Source of the DNA: Amarolinea aalborgensis
GTDB lineage: Bacteria > Chloroflexota > Anaerolineae > SSC4 > Amarolineaceae
Assembly: GCF_900491745.1 (NCBI RefSeq)
Contig: NZ_UETR01000003.1
Span: 62,001-126,000, forward strand
Direction of reading: 5' to 3'
DNA length: 64,000 nt
Shown: positions 57,330 through 64,000 of the stretch, piece by piece
Layout: each line of letters starts with the position of its first letter
Position numbering within the stretch: position 1 is the first letter of the stretch
Translations under genes and position numbers: made by a program
Notes under the pieces: model-generated
Seen by the model: the letters and a program-made list of their open reading frames with translations, nothing else
What the model was told of the DNA's origin: nothing
Databases searched by the model: none

Positions 57330-59039
57330 ATGCGAATCCGTTTGCCGATCTCTGTCATCGCTATTCTCATCGGTTTGTTGACCCTTCCCAGTATCGTATC
57401 GGGCGCCAAATCGTACAGCGCCGATCGCTTCGATGTGGATGTGGCCGTTCAGGACGATGGTTCCCTGCTCGTCACCGAGACGGTCATCTTCCGCTTCAAC
57501 GGCGGCCCTTTCACCTATGTCTTTCGCGATCTTCCCACCGACCACACCGATGGCGTGACCGTGGTGAGCGCCAGCATGGACGACCAGACGCTGCCTCCTG
57601 GTAAGGACGCCGGTCAGGTGGAGATTCGCGGCCGTAATCCGATCAAAGTGCGCTGGCATTTTGCCCCCACGTCCGATAGCTCACACACCTTTGTCCTGGT
57701 CTATCGGGCGCTGGGCGTGATTCGCGTGAATCCGGAGGCCGATGTGCTGGCCTGGCAGGCGTTGCCAGACGATTACGACTATCCGATTGCCTCCAGCACG
57801 ATCACGGTGACGTATCCTAAAGCCGTTCAGCGCATCGCTGCGCCCCGCCTGCGCGCCGGCGATGCCAGTGTGGAAACGAGCGCTGGCCAGGTGCGCTTCG
57901 TGGCGCAGAACCTGAAACCGAAATCACCCTTTGTACTTGAACTAAGCTTTGCGCCGGGCAGCGTGATCACGCAGCCCCCACAGTGGCAGGCGCGCGCCGC
58001 AGAGGCGAACCGGGTTGCGCCTACCCTGGGCCTGTTCACCGCGGCGCTGACTCTGCTGGGACTGGGAGGCGTCGCGGCTTACCTGCGGCGCTACAGCCGT
58101 CCAACCTCATCAACGGCCGCTGTTGTGCGTCCGACAACGCCTCCCAGCCGCTTGCCTCCAGCCATCGCCGGCGTGATCGGCAGCTCAGCCGCCGCCGCGT
58201 CGGGGTGGAATCAAGCCCTGGCTGCGCTCTTCGACCTGGCCGCACGCGGCGCCTTGCGCTTCGAAGAAGCGCCAGACAAGAAATGGTATCGCCAGCATGA
58301 CTTCATCGTGCAGCGGCAGGGTCAGCCCGCCGGCCTGCGGCCGCACGAGCAGGCTGCGCTCGACCTGGTGTTCAGCCACCAGGGCCAGATGTTGACCAGC
58401 GTCAAGCTCTCGGACCTGCAAAATCGCCTGACCTCGCGGCTAGGGGAATTCAACAAGGCGATCGAGCAGGAAATGCAGGACTTGGGCTTGCTTGATCCGG
58501 CGCGGCGCCAGGTCAAGCGGTCGCTCGGCATTGCGGCCGCGCTGCTCTTCGGGCTGCTCATCGTTGGCTTGGCCCTGGGCGTCCTGATCGCCGTCAACAC
58601 GGGGCTGTGGCCTGTCCTTCTGCTGCTGATCGCTGTCTTTAGCATGAGCATGGCGCTCTTCATCGCCTCTGCCGGCTTCTCACCCTTGTCTGAGGCCGGC
58701 ATGGTGGAACATCAGCAGTGGAAGGCATTTGGCGACTACTTGCGCGAGGTGGTCAAAGGACGTGAATTATTCAGCGAGGCCGCCACGTCTTCCATGTTTG
58801 AGGCGAACCTGCCCTTTGCCGCGGGCCTGGGGCTGTTGGATCGCTGGGTGAAGTTCTTCCAGAAAGAGGGCGCCCTGACCATACCGACCTGGTTCAGCTC
58901 GTTGTCGAGAGCAGGCGACGGCAGCGAGATTGCCATTTTCGCCACCATGATGCACTCGGCGGGCAGCGTCGGCGGCGACGCCAGCGGCGCGGGCGCGGGC
59001 GCTGGGGCAGCGGGCGGCGGCGCCAGCGGCGCGGGGTGA
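57330..59039 (+). CDS. DUF2207 family membrane protein
   Basis: ATG 57330 (GGAGAA upstream) gives 569 residues; the frame extends up to 57189 but that part lies before the promoter. The protein has a signal peptide (LPISVIAILIGLLTLPSIVS), an extracellular beta domain typical of DUF2207 (DVDVAVQDDGSLLVTETVIF, FTYVFRDLPTDHTDGV), a helix near 250, a cytoplasmic part with winged-helix-like elements (ALFDLAARGALRFEEAPDKK), a helical pair near 395-445 (IAALLFGLLIVGLALGVLIA) and a Gly/Ala/Ser-rich end (GGDASGAGAGAG) as in many family members. Its biochemical role is unknown; a lipoprotein gene follows in the same unit. Confidence 0.88.
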   Translation: MRIRLPISVIAILIGLLTLPSIVSGAKSYSADRFDVDVAVQDDGSLLVTETVIFRFNGGPFTYVFRDLPTDHTDGVTVVSASMDDQTLPPGKDAGQVEIRGRNPIKVRWHFAPTSDSSHTFVLVYRALGVIRVNPEADVLAWQALPDDYDYPIASSTITVTYPKAVQRIAAPRLRAGDASVETSAGQVRFVAQNLKPKSPFVLELSFAPGSVITQPPQWQARAAEANRVAPTLGLFTAALTLLGLGGVAAYLRRYSRPTSSTAAVVRPTTPPSRLPPAIAGVIGSSAAAASGWNQALAALFDLAARGALRFEEAPDKKWYRQHDFIVQRQGQPAGLRPHEQAALDLVFSHQGQMLTSVKLSDLQNRLTSRLGEFNKAIEQEMQDLGLLDPARRQVKRSLGIAAALLFGLLIVGLALGVLIAVNTGLWPVLLLLIAVFSMSMALFIASAGFSPLSEAGMVEHQQWKAFGDYLREVVKGRELFSEAATSSMFEANLPFAAGLGLLDRWVKFFQKEGALTIPTWFSSLSRAGDGSEIAIFATMMHSAGSVGGDASGAGAGAGAAGGGASGAG

Positions 59040-59055
59040 AAGGAGAGTCAATTCT

Positions 59056-59793
59056 ATGCGAGAAAACCATGTGGTTCGCTTGTTGATGACGCTGGTCGTC
59101 ACTTTGTCTGTGTTGACGGCCTGCGCGCCGGTTGCATCTGATGCCACGCGCGCGGTTCCGCCGCTGCCTCCCACCAACACGGCCCAGCCGCTGCCTTCCT
59201 ACGCCCTTCCCGCGCAGGCGCACCTGGCGCAGGCGCTAGGCGCGCCGCTCGAACAGGTGGTCGTCAAGGAGATTCAGCCCACGCAATGGCCCAATTCCTG
59301 CCTGGGCGTCATACGCACCGACGATGTTTGCCTGGAGGTGATCACGCCAGGGTATCGCATTGTCTTCGGCACACCGCAGGGCGACTACACCTACCACACC
59401 GATCAGACCGGACAGAAATTCCGCGCCGCCGAGCCGCCGCCGACAGGGACGCCCACGCTGGCCGTGACGCCCGGGGTCATCAAGCCGGGGGAAAGCGGCA
59501 TCGAGGGAATTGTGACCATCAGTCCGACGTGCGGCGGGCCGGTGCGCCCTGGACAGGATTGCACGGCTCCGTACCAGGCTGTGATCACCGTGCTTGATGC
59601 GGCCAACAAGACTGTCGTTCAGGCGACAAGCGATGCGCAGGGACGTTTTCGCCTGCCGCTGCCGCCAGGCGTATACACGCTGCGACCAGAAAGGCCCAAG
59701 CCGGGGATCGCAACCGCCGCGGATGTCACCGTGACCGTCGAAGCGGGTCGCGTGACTCCCGTTGAGATCACGTACGATAGCGGCCTGCGCTGA
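59056..59793 (+). CDS. Lipoprotein with C-terminal carboxypeptidase-regulatory-like (Ig-like) domain
   Basis: The 245-residue protein starts behind AAAGGAG, 16 bases after the DUF2207 gene. A signal peptide with lipobox (LVVTLSVLTACAPVAS) places it on the outer face of the membrane. The first half (about 55-135) contains VVKEIQPTQWPNSCLGVIRT and VCLEVITPGYRIVFGTPQGD, with two Cys that may pair. After a Pro/Thr linker comes an Ig-like transthyretin-type domain (GIEGIVTISPTCGGPVRPGQ, QGRFRLPLPPGVYTLRPERP). Function unknown; probably part of the same envelope unit as DUF2207. Confidence 0.8.
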   Translation: MRENHVVRLLMTLVVTLSVLTACAPVASDATRAVPPLPPTNTAQPLPSYALPAQAHLAQALGAPLEQVVVKEIQPTQWPNSCLGVIRTDDVCLEVITPGYRIVFGTPQGDYTYHTDQTGQKFRAAEPPPTGTPTLAVTPGVIKPGESGIEGIVTISPTCGGPVRPGQDCTAPYQAVITVLDAANKTVVQATSDAQGRFRLPLPPGVYTLRPERPKPGIATAADVTVTVEAGRVTPVEITYDSGLR

Positions 59794-59827
59794 CGCTTGT
59801 TCATTTCGCGCTTACGCGCAATCTGAG

Positions 59828-59945
59828 TATAATCTAGGTAGAGTGACAGAGTGGCGCTGCCACATGAAGCCCGGGCGGCGCCATAGCCTACCCACGGCGG
59901 ATGTGCATCAACAGGCGCCTGCACAGCCAGGCGCCTGTTTTGATT
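59828..59945 (+). promoter_or_regulatory. Promoter and structured leader with terminator before the second KimA-like gene
   Basis: A -10 TATAAT (59828-59833) is followed by a leader that can fold: outer helix GGTAG (59837-59841) with CTACC (59888-59892), inner hairpin GTGGC/GCCAC (59851-59863), which competes with TGGCGC (59852) pairing to GCGCCA (59878). Next comes an 11-bp perfect stem (ACAGGCGCCTG 59911-59921, partner 59928-59938) with TTTT, like an intrinsic terminator, 26 bases before the gene. This looks like an attenuator or riboswitch. It does not match the c-di-AMP (ydaO) consensus by eye. Confidence 0.55.
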
Positions 59946-59970
59946 CAAATGAAGATTGCTGAGTAATTCG

Positions 59971-61944
59971 ATGCCGATCATTGAGGACAATACAAGAACA
60001 ACCGTGCTGCACCGTCCAGCCATATACACCCCTCCGCGGTCCTGGCGCACATGGTTGTTTGGCACGCCTCTCGCCACAGCGGAGGCTCCCCACCAAACGA
60101 TCAGCAAACGCATTGGCCTGGCCATTTTTGCTTCAGACGCGCTATCGTCCACGGCCTACGCAACCCAAGAGATCCTGGTCATTTTGGCGGCCGCTGGAAC
60201 GGCGGCGTTCGGCTATGCCTTCCCGATTTCCCTCGCCATTGTGGCCCTCTTGGCTATCGTTACCCTGTCTTACGAGCAAACGATCCATGCGTATCCTGGC
60301 GGCGGCGGCGCGTATATCGTCTCGCGCGACAACCTGGGCGAACTGCCGGCCCAGATTGCCGGCGCGGCCTTGCTGACAGACTATATCCTCACGGTGGCGG
60401 TCTCGGTTTCCTCTGGGGTGGCTCAAATCGTCTCCGCGTTCCCTGCGTTTTTTGAATATCGGGCCTATCTCGCTGTTGGGCTGGTCTTTTTCGTCATGCT
60501 GGTCAACCTGCGTGGAATCAAGGAGTCGGGGGCGGCCTTTGCCATCCCATCCTATTTCTTCTTGGCGATGATGGTAATCACCATAGGCTCGGCGTTGATT
60601 CGTTATCTGACTGGCACCCTGGGCGCTGTGATTGATCCGCCTCCGATTGAGATGCTGCACGAGGCCCAGGCGTTGAGTCTATTCTTGATCTTGCACGCGT
60701 TCTCCAGCGGCACCACGGCGTTGACCGGCGTCGAGGCCATTTCCAACGGCACCATGTCATTCAAGGAGCCGCGCAGCCGCAACGCCGGCATCACCCTGAT
60801 GTGGATGGCTGGCATCCTGGGCACGCTATTCCTGGCGATCACCTTCTTTGCCGGCCAGATTGGCGCCGTGCCATCTGAGATCGAGACTGTCATTTCACAA
60901 TTTGCCCGCACGGCACATGGCGGGGAGGGCATCCTTTACCTGGCGACCATCGCTGCCACGACGGTCATCTTGATCATGGCGACCAACACATCCTTTGCTG
61001 GTTTTCCCAGCCTGAGCGCGCTGTTGGCCGTAGATGGGTTTGTTCCACGCCAACTGGCGTTCCGCGGCAGCCGCCTGGTCTACTCCAACGGGATTATCGC
61101 GTTGGCGGTGATCGCCTCCATACTGATTTTCGTTTTCAATGCCAGCGTCACGGGCCTTATCCCGCTCTACGCGATTGGCGTTTTCCTTTCCTTCACCCTG
61201 TCGCAGGCGGGCATGGCGCGGCGTTGGTTCAAAATTGGCCGCCTGGCGCCTGGACAAGCGGTGCAAGAGCGCGGCTCGTTGCTGCGCTCCGACCCGCGCT
61301 GGGCTCTGAAGATGACAGTCAACAGTTTTGGCGCCCTCTGCACGGCGATCGTGATGTTGGTATTCTGCATCACCAAGTTCCAGGACGGCGCCTGGTTAGT
61401 GCTCATCCTCATTCCCGCCTTGGTCGTTCTGTTCATGCGTATCAGCCATCACTACCGCGATCTGGCCCAGCGCCTGTCGCTGGATCACTATGCCGCGCAG
61501 CCCACCACCAAACGTCACCGCGTGATTTTGCCAGTGAGCAGCGTGCATCGCGGCACCCTGACCGCGCTCCGGTATGCGCGTACACTCTCGAACGACATTA
61601 CCGCCGTCCACGTTTGTGTTGACCCTGAAGCCCTGGCGAAGGTGAAGCAAAAATGGGAGGTATGGGGCGGCGGCGTGCGTTTGCAGATCATTGATTCTCC
61701 CTATCGGCTGTTGATTGAGCCGATGATGGATTACATTGCCAGCGTGGCCGAACTGCGTCAGCCCAATGAAATCATCACGGTCGTTGTCCCTCAGTTCATT
61801 CCGCGACACAGGTGGCAGAATTTGCTTCATACCCAAACGGCGTGGCTCCTACGCCTGGCGTTCCTTTCACAGCCGGGCATCGTGATTACCGATGTCCCCT
61901 ATCAATTGGACCAGGACGATCCTAGTCCTAGCGAGGCAACATGA
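59971..61944 (+). CDS. KimA-like APC-superfamily transporter, copy 2
   Basis: ATG 59971 is used instead of a TTG at 59956. The 657-residue protein is closely similar to copy 1 over its full length: PHQTISKRIGLAIFASDALS, YPGGGGAYIVSRDNLGELPA, ALTGVEAISNGTMSFKEPRS, and a C-terminal UspA-like domain (HRVILPVSSVHRGTLTALRY, VVPQFIPRHRWQNLLHTQTA). Its stop overlaps the start of the first RCK gene (ATGA), making a three-gene operon of transporter and two RCK proteins. Potassium uptake with nucleotide-dependent gating is the likely job. It is probably controlled by the leader structure upstream. Confidence 0.88.
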   Translation: MPIIEDNTRTTVLHRPAIYTPPRSWRTWLFGTPLATAEAPHQTISKRIGLAIFASDALSSTAYATQEILVILAAAGTAAFGYAFPISLAIVALLAIVTLSYEQTIHAYPGGGGAYIVSRDNLGELPAQIAGAALLTDYILTVAVSVSSGVAQIVSAFPAFFEYRAYLAVGLVFFVMLVNLRGIKESGAAFAIPSYFFLAMMVITIGSALIRYLTGTLGAVIDPPPIEMLHEAQALSLFLILHAFSSGTTALTGVEAISNGTMSFKEPRSRNAGITLMWMAGILGTLFLAITFFAGQIGAVPSEIETVISQFARTAHGGEGILYLATIAATTVILIMATNTSFAGFPSLSALLAVDGFVPRQLAFRGSRLVYSNGIIALAVIASILIFVFNASVTGLIPLYAIGVFLSFTLSQAGMARRWFKIGRLAPGQAVQERGSLLRSDPRWALKMTVNSFGALCTAIVMLVFCITKFQDGAWLVLILIPALVVLFMRISHHYRDLAQRLSLDHYAAQPTTKRHRVILPVSSVHRGTLTALRYARTLSNDITAVHVCVDPEALAKVKQKWEVWGGGVRLQIIDSPYRLLIEPMMDYIASVAELRQPNEIITVVVPQFIPRHRWQNLLHTQTAWLLRLAFLSQPGIVITDVPYQLDQDDPSPSEAT

Positions 61945-62600
61945 ATGTGATTGTGGTTGGTTGTGGCCGCATGGGCGCTGAGCTCGCCTACCGGCTCTAC
62001 CAGAATAGACACGAGATCACGGTCATTGATCAGGTTGGCGAGGCATTCCAGAATTTGCCGCCTGATTTCCGCGGCCGTATGTTAGAAGGCGACGTGCTCT
62101 CAAGCGATATGCTGCATCGAGCTGGCCTGGGCACGGCCCAGGCCCTGGCGGCCGTAACGAGCGCGGACACGATCAACGCGGTGGTGGGGCACGTAGCGCG
62201 CACCGTTTATCACATCCGCAATGTGGTGGTGCGCAACTTCGACCCGCGCTATCGCCCCATGCACGAGGCCTTTGGCCTGCAGATCGTCAGTTCCAGCAGT
62301 TGGGGCGCTCAGCGCATGGAAGAAATGCTGGCGCCAGGCGCGCTGCACACCGTTTTTTCAGCCGGCAACGGCGAGATCGAAGTCTACGAAATGCTCGTGC
62401 ATGCAGGCTGGGACGGCCATACGCTGCAAGCGGCGGTGCCAACCGGCCAATGCCTCGTGATCTCCCTGACTCGCGCGGGCCGCGCGCTCCAGCCCACCCC
62501 GGACACGCTGCTGCGCGCGGGCGACATCTTGCACTTGAGCGCGGATCAAACTGGCATCGAAGCGGTGCGTCAACGCCTGGTCGCACTGGGGGAGAAATAA
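61941..62600 (+). CDS. TrkA-like RCK protein, first of pair
   Basis: The 219-residue cytoplasmic protein has an RCK_N Rossmann domain (IVVGCGRMGAELAYRLYQN, ITVIDQVGEAFQNLP, EGDVLSSDMLHRAG; about 1-125) binding NAD(H) or ATP, and an RCK_C domain (about 140-215: VYEMLVHAGWDGHTLQAAVP, RAGDILHLSADQTG). Such proteins gate Trk/Ktr potassium systems. Here the partner in the operon is a KimA-like transporter and no TrkH/KtrB gene is seen. In the actinobacterial ceoB-ceoC pair a similar neighbourhood with an APC-type protein is known to me (Mycobacterium Rv2690c-Rv2692), which supports a functional link. Confidence 0.88.
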   Translation: MNVIVVGCGRMGAELAYRLYQNRHEITVIDQVGEAFQNLPPDFRGRMLEGDVLSSDMLHRAGLGTAQALAAVTSADTINAVVGHVARTVYHIRNVVVRNFDPRYRPMHEAFGLQIVSSSSWGAQRMEEMLAPGALHTVFSAGNGEIEVYEMLVHAGWDGHTLQAAVPTGQCLVISLTRAGRALQPTPDTLLRAGDILHLSADQTGIEAVRQRLVALGEK

Positions 62601-62601
62601 C

Positions 62602-63294
62602 ATGTTCGTTGTCATTGTCGGTGGCGGACGCACCGGCACTCAGTTAGCCACCCTGCTGCTCGCCCAGAACCACGACGTGCGCGTGGTTGAAAGTCGTTCC
62701 GAAATTTTGGCTCGCATCCACCGCGAGCTGCCAACCGAAACCATTTACGAGGGAAACACGACTGACCCCAACGTGCTTGAGCAGGCTGGGATCAAGACCG
62801 CTGATGTGGTGGCGGCGGTGACAAACAACGATGCGGATAACCTGGCCATCTGCTTCCTGGCGCGTTCACGCTACAAGGTGGGGCGCACCATCGCTCGCGT
62901 GAACAATCCCCGTTCGGCCTGGCTCTTCGACCAGAAGTTCCACGTAGACGTGGCCTTGAACGCCGCCGAGATCCTTTCCGGCTTGATCGAAGAGGAAATG
63001 TCGCTGGGCGATATGATGACGTTGCTCAAACTGCGCCGCGGCAACTACGCCATCGTGGAGCAAAAGGTGCCGGCCGGCGCCAAGGGATTGGGCATCGCCT
63101 TAAAAGACCTGGCGCTGCCGGAGCAGTGCATCATCGCGGCCATTGTGCGCCAGGGTGAAATCGTCTTGCCGCGGGGCATCACCGCCTTCGAAGTGGGCGA
63201 TGAGGTCTTGGCGGTCACCGACTCGCAGGGCGCCCAGCAGCTGGCTGAACTGTTGTCCGCACCCGGCAACGGCGGCAGCAAACGCCCAGCATAG
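62602..63294 (+). CDS. TrkA-like RCK protein, second of pair
   Basis: The 230-residue protein starts one base after the previous stop. RCK_N motifs are FVVIVGGGRTGTQLATLLLA, VVESRSEILARIHREL and YEGNTTDPNVLEQAGIKTAD; RCK_C covers about 140-220 (IVEQKVPAGAKGLGIALKDL, VLPRGITAFEVGDEVLAVTD). It keeps the full glycine motif (GGGRTG), while the first protein has GCGRMG, so both may bind nucleotide. Two separate RCK proteins could form a mixed ring under the transporter. It is the last gene of the operon; a beta-galactosidase gene follows after 68 bases. Confidence 0.88.
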   Translation: MFVVIVGGGRTGTQLATLLLAQNHDVRVVESRSEILARIHRELPTETIYEGNTTDPNVLEQAGIKTADVVAAVTNNDADNLAICFLARSRYKVGRTIARVNNPRSAWLFDQKFHVDVALNAAEILSGLIEEEMSLGDMMTLLKLRRGNYAIVEQKVPAGAKGLGIALKDLALPEQCIIAAIVRQGEIVLPRGITAFEVGDEVLAVTDSQGAQQLAELLSAPGNGGSKRPA

Positions 63295-63362
63295 CCGAAC
63301 GCTGAAGTCGTAATGCTGAGCGCTGACTAGGGAACGGCCAGCATTGGCTAAAGGTCAACCAC

Positions 63363-64000
63363 ATGGCTCACATCGCCTGTACGCGTGAGGGCATCACGCT
63401 TGACGAGCAGCCCTTCTACCTCTTGGCGGGCCAGGTTCACTACTTCCGCTATCCCCCGGCGGAGTGGCGGCCTCTCCTGTTGACCGCACGCGCAGCCGGG
63501 CTGAACACGATTGATTTTGTTATTCCCTGGAACCTGCACGAGCCGCAGGAGGGCCATTTCGATTTCAGCGATTTGGCCGATCTCCCGGCCTTCATAGATT
63601 TGTGCCATGACCTGGGTCTCAAGGTGATTGCTCGCCCCGGCCCTTACATCTGCGCGGAATGGGAAAACGGCGGCATTCCAGCCTGGCTGGCCGCTGTCCC
63701 CTCCATCGCCTACCGCCTGGACAATCCGGCCTTCCTCGCCGCCACCCTGCGCTGGTTCGACGTTTTGATTCCTTTGCTGGCTGCACGCCAGGCAGACCGC
63801 GGCGGCCCGATCATTCTGGTGCAGATCGAAAACGAGCATTGGGCGTCCGGCGTCTATGGGCACGATGCGCACCAGGCCACTCTGGCGCAGGCGCTGGCCG
63901 CGCGGGGCATCACCGTTCCGCTCTACACCTGCATGGGCGCCATGCCGGGCGTGGCCGAGTTTCGCAATGGCTGGACTGGCCTGGATCGCAAGCTGCAGGC
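63363..64000 (+). CDS. Glycoside hydrolase family 35 beta-galactosidase, N-terminal part (runs off window)
   Basis: The frame is open from ATG 63363 to the window end (212 codons). The translation shows the GH35 TIM-barrel start: YLLAGQVHYFRYPPAEWRPL, GLNTIDFVIPWNLHEPQEGH, VIARPGPYICAEWENGGIPA and GGPIILVQIENEHW, in which the Glu after Asn is the acid/base; the nucleophile lies beyond the window. No signal peptide is seen, so it may be cytoplasmic. It should cleave terminal beta-galactose from plant- or glycan-derived oligosaccharides. No good ribosome site precedes it, and a start a few codons on is not excluded. Confidence 0.88.
   Translation, partial: MAHIACTREGITLDEQPFYLLAGQVHYFRYPPAEWRPLLLTARAAGLNTIDFVIPWNLHEPQEGHFDFSDLADLPAFIDLCHDLGLKVIARPGPYICAEWENGGIPAWLAAVPSIAYRLDNPAFLAATLRWFDVLIPLLAARQADRGGPIILVQIENEHWASGVYGHDAHQATLAQALAARGITVPLYTCMGAMPGVAEFRNGWTGLDRKLQ

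Noticed and set aside
59837..59945. c-di-AMP (ydaO) riboswitch before the second KimA-like gene.
   Set aside because: The expected family is upstream of Bacillus kimA, but the conserved GGAGGAACC-like and GAATC-like blocks are not seen; only a generic structured leader is reported.

Overview
The window looks like a piece of a GC-rich Chloroflexota (Anaerolineae/Caldilineae-like) chromosome. This is an inference from Thr/Pro-rich stalks on secreted enzymes, dockerin-tipped giant surface proteins, orphan Rhs cassettes, KimA-type transporters with TrkA-like partners, and a sugar ABC operon behind a LacI regulator. No database could be consulted. I saw no rRNA, tRNA or CRISPR array.

Layout. 1-2.6 kb: end of a citrate synthase gene with a strong terminator, then a ferredoxin, a MOSC protein and a renalase-like flavoprotein. 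2.9-7.2 kb (minus): an unusual signalling/redox operon made of a response regulator fused to glutaredoxin-like and thioredoxin-reductase-like modules, a cyclic-nucleotide-sensing histidine kinase fused to a CoA-binding domain, and a DUF3307 membrane protein. 7.25-7.57 kb: a MITE-like element. 7.6-18.6 kb: an array of 5'-truncated Rhs cassettes, four of which keep a unique C-terminal tip followed by small candidate immunity genes; it is interrupted by an IS481-type element and ends in a decayed Rhs remnant full of short repeat insertions. 18.7-29.2 kb (minus): a 3504-residue secreted multidomain protein with a C-terminal dockerin-like tip.

29.3-41.4 kb: a B12-type radical SAM enzyme, a YgiT zinc-finger protein carrying the stump of a DUF4258 toxin, an SMP-30 lactonase, a coiled-coil protein of unknown function, an M4 metalloprotease, and an efflux operon in which the membrane-fusion adaptor gene has just been tandemly duplicated beside an FtsX/MacB-like permease with no visible ATPase. 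Two promoters here carry 11-bp-periodic TTTAC/TTAAC repeats like PhoB/PhoP boxes. 41.5-48.8 kb: a LacI-controlled carbohydrate operon (binding protein, two permeases, HAD phosphatase, FGGY kinase). 48.8-51.3 kb: pabB and pabC-like genes for p-aminobenzoate. 51.4-63.3 kb: an unknown membrane-anchored protein, a KimA-like transporter coupled to an R2-like oxidase, a kelch/dockerin protein, a DUF2207 membrane protein, a lipoprotein, then a second KimA-like transporter in an operon with two RCK (TrkA-like) proteins behind a structured leader. The window ends inside a GH35 beta-galactosidase gene.

Two things cut across the map. First, a short palindromic repeat of about 39 bp (with half copies) lies inside unrelated coding regions (pabB, the giant protein, Rhs cassette 1) and is read through in frame. 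Second, the Rhs array looks like a graveyard or reservoir of toxin tips assembled by recombination in shared core DNA.
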